From the NCBI GenBank assembly GCA_029216955.1, contig JANAVB010006998.1:1311800-1375799 (forward strand): a DNA stretch of 64,000 nucleotides, given 5' to 3'. Of the stretch, positions 10,600 through 20,554 are shown one piece after another. Each line of letters opens with the position of its first letter. Positions within the stretch are counted from its first letter, which is position 1. A model generated the notes under the pieces. That model had not been told where the DNA came from. It made no database searches and was given only the letters and a program-made list of their open reading frames with translations. Source of the stretch: Iris pallida (lineage: Eukaryota > Streptophyta > Magnoliopsida > Asparagales > Iridaceae). The translations under genes were made by a program, and so were the position numbers.

Positions 10600-11544
10600 A
10601 TGCCACAAGCAGAACCCTTGGTGGTCAAGCTGCCCAAGACGTCGCCCCAGCCTCCGGTCACACAGGGGGTAGCCGAAGAGGAGGAAGAACTCGTAAAATA
10701 TTTGGTTGCACATGTTAATAGCCCCTCGGCTGATGATGTAATTCCTCTCGACAAAATACCTTATTTCAACAATAAAATATTATCGTTGAACTATCCTAAG
10801 TGTAATAAGCTTATTCTCATGTATCCTATGGAGCACGGTCCGAACATTAACCTGCACACACAGGTGACAACCGTCTATACCGCGAACCGACTTACTCCCA
10901 TCAGAGGTGCCTACTTCTTAGTCCCATGCAGAAGAAAAGGCGATCATACAATCTTTTTCGACCGAAAAAAAGGTCCTCAACCTTTCACGCCAGAAAAGTT
11001 CGATCTCGAACCCGACACTGGAAGATTGCCGCTCTACCTATATAGTTCTCGAGCTAAGTACTTCATGCAAAAGCAAGGGTACAACATGGAGACTACCCAA
11101 GGTCTGAATTATGGCAATGGCCTGCGATCGCCTCTGCAGGTGTCAGTCCCGGATAGAAAACCTCAGGATTATTATAGCAAGTCCAAACACCGTCTCGGTT
11201 ATGTTACACCAGCAACAACGCCCGAAAACTCCAATGAAAAATACGAGTGGCATTCTCACTCGTCCGAATCGCCTACATACAATTTTGATGATAGCATTGG
11301 GGATATATTCAGACAGACATTGTCTGTCAACATGGCATCTGTTGATATTCAAGAAGACGACGAAGATCTGCCCGAATCTATTAAATTGGAGCCATGGGCC
11401 CAACAGCTGGATGCACAGTGGAAGAAGCGCTTTGATCTACGAGATCCTCCCACTAAAGATGAGGTCATACAAGTTGACCTCGGTGATGGATCCTTCTCGA
11501 AGCCAATCTTCATCAATAAAAGCCTAACGGAGGATGAGCGATAG
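10600..11544 (+). CDS. Protease-RT spacer ORF of element B
   Basis: The longest intact ORF of B, 314 codons. It begins with acidic EEEEELVKYL and ends SLTEDER directly before RT. Residues around 165-190 (KQGYNMETTQGLNYGNG) resemble the degenerate Gly-rich patch seen between protease and RT in Tat-lineage pol. Two Ser/Pro and acidic linkers follow. A TAG at 11542-11544 separates it from RT, where the frame otherwise continues. The role in the family is unknown; it is probably part of the polyprotein. Confidence 0.6.
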   Translation: MPQAEPLVVKLPKTSPQPPVTQGVAEEEEELVKYLVAHVNSPSADDVIPLDKIPYFNNKILSLNYPKCNKLILMYPMEHGPNINLHTQVTTVYTANRLTPIRGAYFLVPCRRKGDHTIFFDRKKGPQPFTPEKFDLEPDTGRLPLYLYSSRAKYFMQKQGYNMETTQGLNYGNGLRSPLQVSVPDRKPQDYYSKSKHRLGYVTPATTPENSNEKYEWHSHSSESPTYNFDDSIGDIFRQTLSVNMASVDIQEDDEDLPESIKLEPWAQQLDAQWKKRFDLRDPPTKDEVIQVDLGDGSFSKPIFINKSLTEDER

Positions 11545-12947
11545 TCGCTCTTGCAACTTGTCAGAGAATATATCGATGTCTTCACTTGGAGCTATGAAGA
11601 CATGCCAGGGCTAAACCTGGAATTCGTACTTCATAAGCTCAATATTCATCCAGACGCAAAACCAGTCAAACAACAACAACGGTGGTTCCGTCCAGACATC
11701 ATAAACTCCATCAAAGCGGAAGTAAACAAGCTTATACCTAGCGATTTCATCCACAAGGAGTAGCACCCAGACTGGATAGCTAATATAGTACCAGTCATCA
11801 AGAAGAACGGGAAGATCCGAATCTGTATCGACTTTCGCAATCTGAATACGGTATATCCTAAGGATAAATTCTCTCTTCCGATCACCAACATAATGATCGA
11901 TAATACGTGTGGCTTCGAGCGTATGTCCTTTATGGATGGCTTTTTGGGGTACAATCAAATCAAAATGTCTCCAGATGATGAGAAGCATACGTTATTTAGA
12001 ACACCGATCGGCATGTATTGTTACACAGTCATGCCCTTCGGCCTAAAGAATACTAGTGCTACATATCAATGAGCTATGAGTGTCATCTTCAGAGGTTACT
12101 TACACAAGATGGTGGAGTGTTACGTTGGAGACATCGTCGTTAAAAGCCGCTCCAAAGATGATCACTTATATGATTTGAGGACATTGTTCGACCTTATACG
12201 AGCGCATAATTTGAAGATGAATCCTACCAAGTCCTTCTTGGGCGTGTCCAGCGGGAAATTCTTGGGCATTGTCATTAATTCCTGGGGTATTCTTACAGAC
12301 CCCGATAAGAGAAAAGAAATCATGGAGATGAGTCCACCGAGGAACCTCTGCGAACTCCAAGGCCTTCAGGGAAGACTAGCCTACATCAGGAGATTCATAT
12401 CTAACCTCTCAGGGCGATGTCAACCATTCACACAAATCATAAAGAAAGGCATCTCTTTCGTATGGAATGAAGAATATCAATGCGCCTTTGATGACATTAA
12501 GGAATACCTATCAAATCTGCCTGTTCTGGTAGCCCCGGTCGTCGGAAGGCCCTTCCTGATCTATGTAAGTGTAATAGAACACTCCCTCGGTGCCTTGCTA
12601 GCACAGAACAATGATGCAGGGCATGAACAAGCAATCTATTATCTCAGCCGAATGATGGTGGGGCCAGAGCATAGGTACACCGCCGTGGAGAAGGAATACT
12701 TGCCTTGGTGTTCGCCATTCAGAAAATACTACACTCTGTGACAGGGCAGACCATCCATGTTGTCTCGCGAGCTAACCCCCTCATGGTTCTAATGACCAAA
12801 GCGGGCGCACTCAGTTCTTGTCTAGCCACCTGGGCGATATTGTTGTCCCCTTATGACATGGTTTTCGATTCACAGAAGGCTGTCAAAGGTCAAGCCTTGG
12901 CTGACTTCTTAGCAGCCCATCTAAGCTCAAAAACAGCCAGAATCTAA
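11545..12947 (+). pseudogene. Reverse transcriptase and RNase H of element B
   Basis: A Ty3/gypsy RT. Visible blocks in order are DVFTWSYEDMPG, VKKNG-like IKKNGKIRICIDFRNLN, KDKFSLPI, FMDGFLGYNQI, MPFGLKNTSATYQ, the catalytic box, and LQGRLAYIRRFI. The catalytic YVDD box reads YVGD near 12122, losing one metal-binding Asp. Stops at 11761-11763 (TAG) and 12070-12072 (TGA), plus a frame change near 12720, break it. The first RNase H (FLIYVSVIEHSLGALLAQ, YLSRMM, HRYTAVEKEYL) follows, ending in KGQALADFLAAHL. It would make the cDNA copy, but it is inactive. Confidence 0.9.
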
Positions 12948-12980
12948 GAAGAAATCCCAGACAAAGTCGTTAAGTCAAAC

Positions 12981-13610
12981 ATGAGTTCACATGATGACGT
13001 TTGGCGAATGTTCTTCGACGGTGCTTCAAGGACAGGGCCCCAAGGTGATATCGTCGCTGGAGTCGGGATAGTATTAATTTCTTCCTCTAGATTGGTAGTC
13101 AATCAGCTATATTCTCTCACAGAATCCTGTTTAAACAATGTAGCTGAATATAATACTCTAGTCATCGAGCTCTGACTCGCAAAAGAAGTTGGGGTCGAAT
13201 ACCTAGAAGCGTATGGCAACTCGCAGTTGATTGTTAATCAAATCCGAGGCTCATACGAGGTTCGCAACGAGGACCTGATTTCTTATCATCAGACAGCAAT
13301 TACCATCATTACAACTTTGGAGGGGTTCTTAATAGAGCATGTTCCTAGGCTCCAGAATATTGAAGCCGATGCCCTAACAGTCCTTATCACTTCCTTGGCG
13401 GTGCCAAACCATGCTCATCATCTAGTTGACGTGATAGGCCATGAGCTGGTTTGTCTGACAAACAATGTTCAACTAGGTATGAGTTATTCTGCTCAGGTAA
13501 CCAATGATATACAGGACCGGATACTCTTGTTCATCGACTTTGCAGTCTACAAAATTCTTCTAGAGAATATGAAAGAAGCAATTTTAATCAGAAGGCGTTG
13601 TCTCTGATTT
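12981..13610 (+). pseudogene. Second (archaeal-type) RNase H of element B
   Basis: Tat-lineage pol has an extra RNase H after the usual one. Here it shows WRMFFDGASR (first Asp), NNVAEYNTLVIEL (Glu), then YGNSQLIVNQI, where family members have GDSQL, so a catalytic Asp has become Asn. IEADALTVL closes the domain. One in-frame TGA interrupts it at 13173-13175. This domain is the best evidence that B belongs to the Tat lineage. Confidence 0.85.
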
Positions 13611-13639
13611 TTTTATGACACAGAAACAAAAATGCTATA

Positions 13640-14775
13640 TTGACGATCCTACGACGGACTAGTGCTACGCTTTCTATCAAGTGCAGAAGCCAAAGAAGCC
13701 CTACGCGAGGCTCACGACGGCATTTGTGGGGCTCACCAACCTGGCCCGAAGTTGCAGGGCCGTCTCCGTCGGATGTGCTATTGCTGGCCTACGATGGTAG
13801 CAGACGTTGTCGATTATGCAAAGAATTGTAGGGCTTGTCATATCCATGCAGACTTCATACATCAGCCATCCAAATTCTTGCACCCAACAGTAGCTTCTTG
13901 GCCATTTGAAGCATAGGGAATGGACATTATCGGTCCAATCACCACGCCGTCGTCCAAGGGGCACCGGTTTATACTTGCAATTACCGATTACTTCTCCAAG
14001 TGGGCGAAAGCTGTTCCGCTTGCAGAGGTAAAGACATCAAACATAATTAGTTTCATAAAATATTATGTTATCTACCGTTTTGGACTGCCCCGAAGGATTA
14101 TTCATGACAATGGTCCGCAGTTTGCAAGCCATACTTTCTATCGATTATGTGACAAGTATCAAATTCAGAATATGGCTTCAACGGCATACAACCCATCGGC
14201 TAATGGTCCGGCTGAAGCTTTTAATAAGACCATAATCAAGCTTCTTAAAAAATTTGTCTTTAAACAAGTGCGACTGGAATAAAAAGTTGGGCGAATGCTT
14301 ATGGGCGTACCGCACTATAATTCGGACGGCTATATGAAATATACCGTTCTTTCTGGTTTACGGGAGCGAGGCAGTTCTCCCATTGGAGACCCAGATCCTC
14401 TGGCTTCGTGTGGCCCATACTTATCGATTGACGTCGGACGATAACTACCGCCAACGGCTACAAGAACTGGAAGCCTTAGATAAGAAGCGTTTGCAAGCTC
14501 AACAAAGCATCGAGCTCTATCAAGCACGCATCTCTCGAGCCTTCAATAAGAAAGTCAAGTAGAGGATGTTCCAAGTAGGCGATCTCGTCTTGGCCATTCG
14601 CAGACCGATGGTCATGACTCACAAAACTGCCGACAAATTCTAGCCCAAATGGGAAGGCCCATTTGTCATCGAGTCCGTATTCTCCAACGACGTATATCGG
14701 CTAGCAAAACAAAACGAAGACTTACTTATGATGCCCATAAACGACTGTCGAGTTATGTACACCAGGTACCTCTGA
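13640..14775 (+). pseudogene. Integrase of element B
   Basis: The zinc-binding part spans EAHDGICGAH and CRACHIHAD (H-H-C-C). The catalytic core follows: DIIGPITTPSSKGHRFI, DYFSKWAKAVPL, HDNGPQFAS and SANGPAEAFNKTI, giving the D, D and E residues. The C-terminal part carries VGDLVLAIRRP, PKWEGPFVI and DVYRLA. A frame change near 13665, a TAG at 13914-13916, a TAA near 14279 and a TAG near 14641 break it. It would insert the cDNA into host DNA. The order RT, RNase H, integrase marks Ty3/gypsy. Confidence 0.88.
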
Positions 14776-15060
14776 ACTTATACTCTACTAGCGTCGAGGG
14801 GATTCACATCGCATCTCCCCGAGTGAGGAGTCATGTATATTGATACCTCTGAACTTCCACTCTGATGCTTCACCCCGCCGGAGTCCGCCAAGTTCTTTTT
14901 TGTTGTCTCTGTGCAAACTTCCTGGTTTTGATTGTCATATATCACGTCCACATCACCTCTGATATAGATAATCTTCTAACTTAACACATGTACCCAATCC
15001 GGGATAAAATCATAGTGTTAAGGCCACAGAACCTATCATGTCCATATTACCTCTGTTAGG
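14776..15060. other. Non-coding spacer after integrase in element B
   Basis: No ORF or motif was recognised. It is AT-rich and leads into the tandem repeat that follows. Confidence 0.4.
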
Positions 15061-15310
15061 TTTTGTTTCAAATCTATTACCAGCACCACCAGTACATAAA
15101 AGGATAATAGGTCCATAAAAATCATTCAAATATATTACCCGTACCACCAATTCCCAAAAGGGTAATAGGTCCACCTAAAAAATCATTCAAATTTATTACC
15201 CGTACTACCAATGCGCAAAAGGGTAATAGGTCCACAAAAATTGTTTAAATCTATTGCTTGCGTCTTCAGATGCACAAAAGGGCAATAGGTCCACAAAAAG
15301 TCTCCCAAGT
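15061..15310. repeat. ~62-bp tandem repeat with internal palindrome in element B
   Basis: Four diverged units, each of the type TATTACCCGTACCACCAAT, then AAAAGGGTAATAGGTCCA. Each unit contains a short inverted repeat (ATTACCC against GGGTAAT) that could form a hairpin. It sits between pol and the 3' end of the antisense gene. Confidence 0.8.
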
Positions 15311-15418
15311 GGGATGTCTTCCGCCAATCAAAATTTTTGTATTAGGCCCTCTAGTACGAGCATTTTAGATATCATGAGCAAAGAATGAAGATAATGTATC
15401 TTTTTATTTCAAGAAATT

Positions 15419-15908
15419 TTAACTACATTGGTGGGACCACATCTCCAGCAACAAAAAAAAGAGGAAAGAAATTTTACTACTCATCAGCAACACATAGTTT
15501 GGTGAGTATGTCCTCCAGCTGTGCTGTTGAGCGTTCAATTTTCTGTTTTGCTCGGCTTCCTGGGTTCGCTTTTCAGCATCCTCAAGGTGTGCATGAGCCT
15601 GCAAGTTGTCCTCTATTTTTTTTAGCGTACCCGCCAGAGAAGCAGAAGCTCGTGTGACCTTATTGGTCTCCTCATAAATCAGCTCTCTCTTGACGGGTAG
15701 CTTGGAGTTCAGTCTCCAGAGATGCCAGCTTAGCTTGGAGCCGGAGGATTTTCTCGTTAATTTTGGCCATCTGACGAACTGTGGCCTCCTCACGAATCAG
15801 GCAAGCCTCTCCCTTCCGGCTCAGCTTGTCATACTTCAGAGACAGCCTCTGGAGGTCTTTATCCAAGGTGGGCTTGGTCGTCTCCAGTACGTCCTTCACC
15901 TTCTTCAC
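15419..15908 (-). pseudogene. Antisense ORF of element B, C-terminal coiled-coil part
   Basis: Read on the minus strand, an open stretch encodes a long heptad-like helical segment (LDKDLQRLSLKYDKLSRKG, IREEATVRQMAKINEKILRL, LASLETELQATRQERADL) continuing in another frame to 15419. Tat-lineage elements commonly carry an antisense ORF between pol and the 3' LTR; this position and strand fit. The function of such ORFs is not established. A frame change lies near 15700. Confidence 0.6.
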
Positions 15909-15982
15909 AGCCGTTACAAGGAAGGCACACTCCTATACCACTGCAGCAGGCACATTGACTTTCTGTAGTTTTTGTAACTAGA

Positions 15983-17217
15983 TTAGGCGTCGATTAGCCT
16001 CTGCCATTTGAGCTCCAGAAGAACAGCCGTCCCTTCTCCTTCCGGAAACATCTTCAGGAGTTCAATCTGGCCTTGGGCACAATGTCGAGCCACCGCAAAG
16101 GACGTTCCCCTACTCAAAGCAGCTTTAACCTCCCGTTTCAGATGGCGGTAGAAGCTCTCGACTATGTACCTTGACAACTCGTCTAGGTTCTCCAAAGAGG
16201 ATGGCGTCGAAAGAATATCTGCCAGGGGAGCTGAAGGCGCCCGGGAAGAAGGTGCAGCCGAGCTTGACGACCCTATCAGAAGGGAAACAAACTCCGAGCG
16301 ATGAGATTCCCGCGCAGCGGCAATCTCTCCCTCTGCAGTCCGAAGAAGCTGAAGACTCGACAGAGCGGAGAGTTCAATCTCTGGGGAAGGGGCAGCTTCA
16401 ACCGACCCTGCATCCACCGATGCTGGTGCAGGAATCACTGCCTCTACCACTGGCACTTCTGTCATAGGCAGCTCCAAACTCGGCCTAGCGGGGGGCCCCT
16501 CGATTTGAAGGGAAGAAGGTTCACTTCTTCTTCTTTGTACGAGGTCCTCCCCGATGTCTTCCTCTATCCTCTCCTCTGCGACCATGTCCACCATCGACAA
16601 CGAAGGAGCAGGGCCTACAGATCCAGAACAACCGACGATCAGCTTGACTCAAAAGATATGGAGAAAGAGCGAATGAACCTTATTGTTGGTAAGAATATGA
16701 CATAGCTTACCAGTGGAGGGCGACAAAGACTGCGACTCATTCAGGATAGTCATAACTTCTCCCACTGCCTCCATATCCTCCTCAATGGCGACATCCGAGC
16801 CGTCTGCATCTTCCACTCTACCCCCGGTTGCCCCAAAAAGTGATGTAGCTGGGTCAGTACCGGCTAACTGAGACCCTACAGTCCCAAGGTCCGATTCTAT
16901 AAGGCTCGTACCTTCTCCGACCAGAGTGTCCGTAGCTGGAGGAATCTCGGAAGCAACATCGGGTTCCGGAGGGTTTATTTCTTCCAAAGCCTGCAAAAAA
17001 AGGAACAATAAGATAATATCCCAAAAGTAACATGGTAGTCTGTCGGGATAAAATTTGCCTTCGGGATGGTTTCAGCATTGCTGCCTCCTTCCACGAAGTC
17101 CGGCCCACGGTTCCTAATCGCAACCCAATTCTGGGAACGAGGCCTGTCAGCGACGGAGGGTCCACGCTTACTTCGCTTATACGAAGGAGTCGGCACAGGA
17201 GAAGGCGAACGCGTCAC
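15983..17217 (-). pseudogene. Antisense ORF of element B, middle low-complexity part
   Basis: Two open stretches, 15983-16600 and 16649-17217 (minus), are Ala/Ser/Pro/Glu-rich with no catalytic motif. The first ends in a segment with LDELSRYIVESFYRHLKREV, likely the start of the coiled coil. The second begins with basic Ser/Pro sequence (SPVPTPSYKRSKRG). A probable splice acceptor or frame change falls between them. They are read as the central linker of the antisense protein. Confidence 0.5.
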
Positions 17218-17247
17218 CGATGTTCTCGCAGGGAGTGGCAGATCGTC

Positions 17248-19400
17248 TTATTCATCCTCCTCTTCCATATCAGTAGAATCAGAGTCAGAGACTTCAATGG
17301 CCTTCGCCTTCCCTGCCTTGTTCTTTTTTTTGTGCTCCTCGTATTTTTCCCTCAACTTGGTACCGGTAATGAAACTGGTACTTATATCGAAGTTGCGGGA
17401 AGGCCCATTCACGGAGACATAGTGGAGGGCCGCCAAGTACAAGATGCACCCCGAGCCCCCGGTGTTAGTTAGACATAAGCTGGTTTGGGTACGGAGGACA
17501 CTGTAGTAATGCCAAGCCAGATGCCATCCAGGACGCCGTCCTCATATCCCAGGCAGGGACTGGGGTTGTCCAAAAATAACTGGATGTACCCGAATTGTCG
17601 AGAGTATCGGCTGGGTAGGTCAGGTTCCAAGAAGACGACGTTACGGTGCACCAGAGGTACAGGGTGAATATTCTACAACCAGCGAAACATCTTTTCGGAT
17701 AGGATCTGGGGCGTGACACCGCTATCAAGATAAAATGCTCATTTCCTCATTGGTGAAAGGCGTGACCGACACAAAAAAAGAGTAGATGTCCACTTGTGTG
17801 AGCGCAGCTCGGCAGTCGGGTATGGTTGAACAGGTCCAGGGTATATCATGGTATTGGTAGATGAACGCATCATCGGCCGTCGTGTTACCCTCAGGACCAG
17901 GTCGTATCAGAGAGGGACAGTGCATTAGCTGCCACCCCATCAGATAATGGTAGGGTAGCTCGATTCGGTTGAAATCCTTCGTAACGTCACGAGCTATGGC
18001 TTTGGCCGTAAAGATACGAAGGTCTCGATGAATGCTGCACACCATGGCTGGGAGTAGAGCTAGCCTGCCTCTGAAGACTAGCTTGACAGCAGGGAGGATC
18101 AGGTTATGGCTGATTCTCTCAATAGAACCAGAAACCCCCGAGACCACATAGATCCTCAACCATATCATCAGAAATCCAGCCTGGATGGCCTTATTGGATA
18201 AGAGTGGGTATCTTGATAGAAATAACTGAAGGTGTCGGTCTGGCTTCCGAATCTGTCACCGGAAGCTTTGCTCCTCTTGGCGCTTTGAACCTGAGCGACC
18301 ACCTTTCTTCAATCTGAGGGCTCCAAGGAGTAACCCGACCTGAGGCCCCTAGGTTGAACAGATAACTGATCCAAGCCTTGGTGTAGGGAAGGTTCCCTTC
18401 AGAGCTGGCATCCCTATTCTTCGACATTTGCTGACAATTGCTTTGATGACATAGCACTTCCCGATAAATGGCAAGGAACCCGGGGAACCGCTGCTCTAAC
18501 TCCCTAAACTCCTAATTTGTGGGAGTATACTCTTCGTAAACTTTGTCTCCCCAGGGAAACTTGGAGACGTCATGCATCTCGTGGAGAGCGAGCCCCATCT
18601 ACCCAACAGGTGTAAAAAAGGTTCCCGTATGACGGTTGTACATCTTGAGGAGTGCTATGAACAGCCTTGTGTTCACAGGAAGACCGTAGTAGGCTCCCTT
18701 TATGCATAGTAGAGGCCAAGATGCTGTAAAGTATCCTGATACACCGTCAGAATCCAGGATGTAAAGCTTGACCCACGGAGGAGAACGATGCATCAAATTC
18801 AACACCGCTAGTCTGCCCATGGGATATGACCCTTTGCGAGCAATCTGGTTCAAGAAGGTATCAACTTTAGAGAATCAGTTATTGGGCCTCAGCTCATTTA
18901 TGAAACTGTCGGGGGCTTGTTCGATAACAGAATAACTGACAGACTCCTTGGTCAAAACCGTCGATCGCACCTGTCTATTATAATGGATACTGCCTATGAA
19001 GACTCCCTGCCGGTGCTGAGTTATGGGATCCGTCATTCGCCTCTCAATATGTACCATGTTAAAACCTGATAGGAAGAAATGGCATTCCATCTGAGGAAGG
19101 TGAACCGCTATTCTATTGGAAGTAAAATCCCAGGTCTCAGATAGCTCCTGTATGCTTGGGTTCGAGACGGTTAGAGCGTCTCCGAATAAGAACGCATGCT
19201 TCAGATGAGTGTCCTCTAATTTCCTAAAATTCATCATGTTGAGTAAGTAGAAGAATGATTGGCCCCTAATCTCCCTTAACCTGGCCTCAAGTTGACCTTG
19301 GGTAATCTGAGTCGACATACATTCGACTATATAGTCAAATCTCACAACCAAAGCAGACTGGGCGTACCCTTATCAAGAGGTCCCCCGATGGAGCGGTAGG
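17248..19400 (-). pseudogene. Antisense ORF of element B, N-terminal globular part
   Basis: Successive minus-strand open stretches at 18875-19351, 18599-18853, 18191-18457, 17725-18168 and 17248-17728 read as one protein broken by stops and frame changes. Recognisable features are an aromatic-rich globular part (WDFTSNRIAVHLPQMECHFF; GSYPMGRLAVLNLMH; FNRIELPYHYLMGWQLMH) and a C-terminal acidic/Lys stretch (EEHKKKNKAGKAKAIEV). It may belong to the plant 'putative gypsy type transposon' (Transposase_28) family often found in Tat antisense ORFs, but I cannot test this. No catalytic residues were identified. Confidence 0.55.
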
Positions 19401-19439
19401 CAACTTTACCGTAAAGAAAAAAAGAAAAAATATAGTTAG

Positions 19440-19930
19440 AAAAAAATAAAGTTCATTCTTCAGCTATGCAGCCTAGTCATACAGAACCTATGTGGCCTAG
19501 TTAAGAGGGATGCACATGCAGCTTAAAAACATGAGATGCATATGCGGCCTAGTCAGGTAGAGCTTATGCGGTTCAGTTATGTGACATGCATGCGACTTAG
19601 TCATGAGGAGCTTATGCGGTTCAGTTATGAGACGTGCATGCGGCTCAGTCATGAAGCACTTATGCGTTCATTTATACAATGCTCATGTGGCTCAGTCATG
19701 AGGGGCTTATGCGGTACAGTTATAAAATGTGCATGCAGCTCAGTCATGAGGCACTTATGCGGTTCAGTTAGGAAATAAGGCTCAGTCATGAGGCATCCAC
19801 GCGGTTCAGTTATGTGGCACTCATGCAGCTTTGTCATGAGACATCCATACAGTTTAGTGACACTTATGCGGCTCAGTCCATGCGGCTCCATCACACAGAA
19901 CGCATGCGGTCCAGTGAGATAGGACACTCA
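19440..19930. repeat. Minisatellite of ~25-bp subunits near the 3' end of element B
   Basis: About 18 alternating subunits of the type TATGCGGTTCAGTTATGAGAC and CATGCGGCTCAGTCATGAGG, giving a ~50-bp higher period. The core ATGCGGC is shared with LTR-B and with the ORF1 repeat. On the minus strand it would lie in an intron or leader of the antisense gene, between the ATG exon at 20149 and the ORF at 19351. Confidence 0.85.
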
Positions 19931-20002
19931 TCGATTATGCCAAAGCATAGAGGCGATAAACGACAAGCCTGCATATAAAGCATATGACATAGCCATTCAA
20001 AT

Positions 20003-20149
20003 TCAAGTCATCATTCTCCCACCGTCCTTATCCTTAATGGGGGGTTGCACGTCAGGATAAACGGAAGGAGAGTCCGTAGCTCTTGATGTTGAGGCGGGTC
20101 CCTTCCCTTTGGCCGTAGTGCCGGTGGATTTGGAAGCTTTTGGAGCCAT
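20003..20149 (-). CDS. Putative first exon of the antisense gene of element B
   Basis: The minus-strand ATG at 20149 opens a 48-codon frame beginning MAPKASKSTGTTAKGKG, basic and Ser/Thr-rich, ending at TGA 20003-20005. It lies about 90 bases downstream of a good TATA box and precedes the large antisense ORF on the same strand. A splice donor before the TGA (for example GGTGGG near 20020) could link it to the exons below 19400, but this is inference. It is too short to assign a function. Confidence 0.45.
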   Translation of the reverse strand: MAPKASKSTGTTAKGKGPASTSRATDSPSVYPDVQPPIKDKDGGRMMT

Positions 20150-20238
20150 GGATGACTGGAATAGAAAGGACGACGAAGATGATTAAGACGAAGGAGAAGA
20201 AGTTGAAAGAGAAAATTCTTTCTCCACCGTATGACCCA

Positions 20239-20246
20239 TATTTATA
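20239..20246 (-). promoter_or_regulatory. TATA box of the antisense gene of element B
   Basis: The minus strand reads CCTATAAATATGG, a strong plant TATA box, about 90 bases before the ATG at 20149 with a CT-rich leader between them. It suggests the antisense ORF has its own promoter inside the retrotransposon. Confidence 0.6.
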
Positions 20247-20531
20247 GGTCTTCAAAAGAGCATAAACCGATAGACGCCACTTCAATTCTCGTGTCCATTA
20301 AAAGATAATAACGACCCTTGGGATTCTATCCTTTATAACTGAAAAGGAAGCCCCAAATCTAAAATAGAATCAGAGCATTAAATGCAGCAACGACAGCTGG
20401 ACAGCCCGGATGGGATCTCTCTGTGACACAAAATTTCCCTGCGGCTCGAAGTCTCTCCTTGGCACGAAGCCTCCCTGCGACTTGATATATCTCTATGCTT
20501 CTTATTCAAAGTATTTCAAATTTGTAATTTG

Positions 20532-20550
20532 AAAACTTTTAAGGGGGTCT
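20532..20550 (+). promoter_or_regulatory. Polypurine tract of element B
   Basis: AAAACTTTTAAGGGGGTCT lies exactly where B's internal region should end. The next four bases, TGTA, are the first bases of LTR-B, whose remainder resumes at 53294. Element C begins at 20555. Confidence 0.75.
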
Positions 20551-20554
20551 TGTA

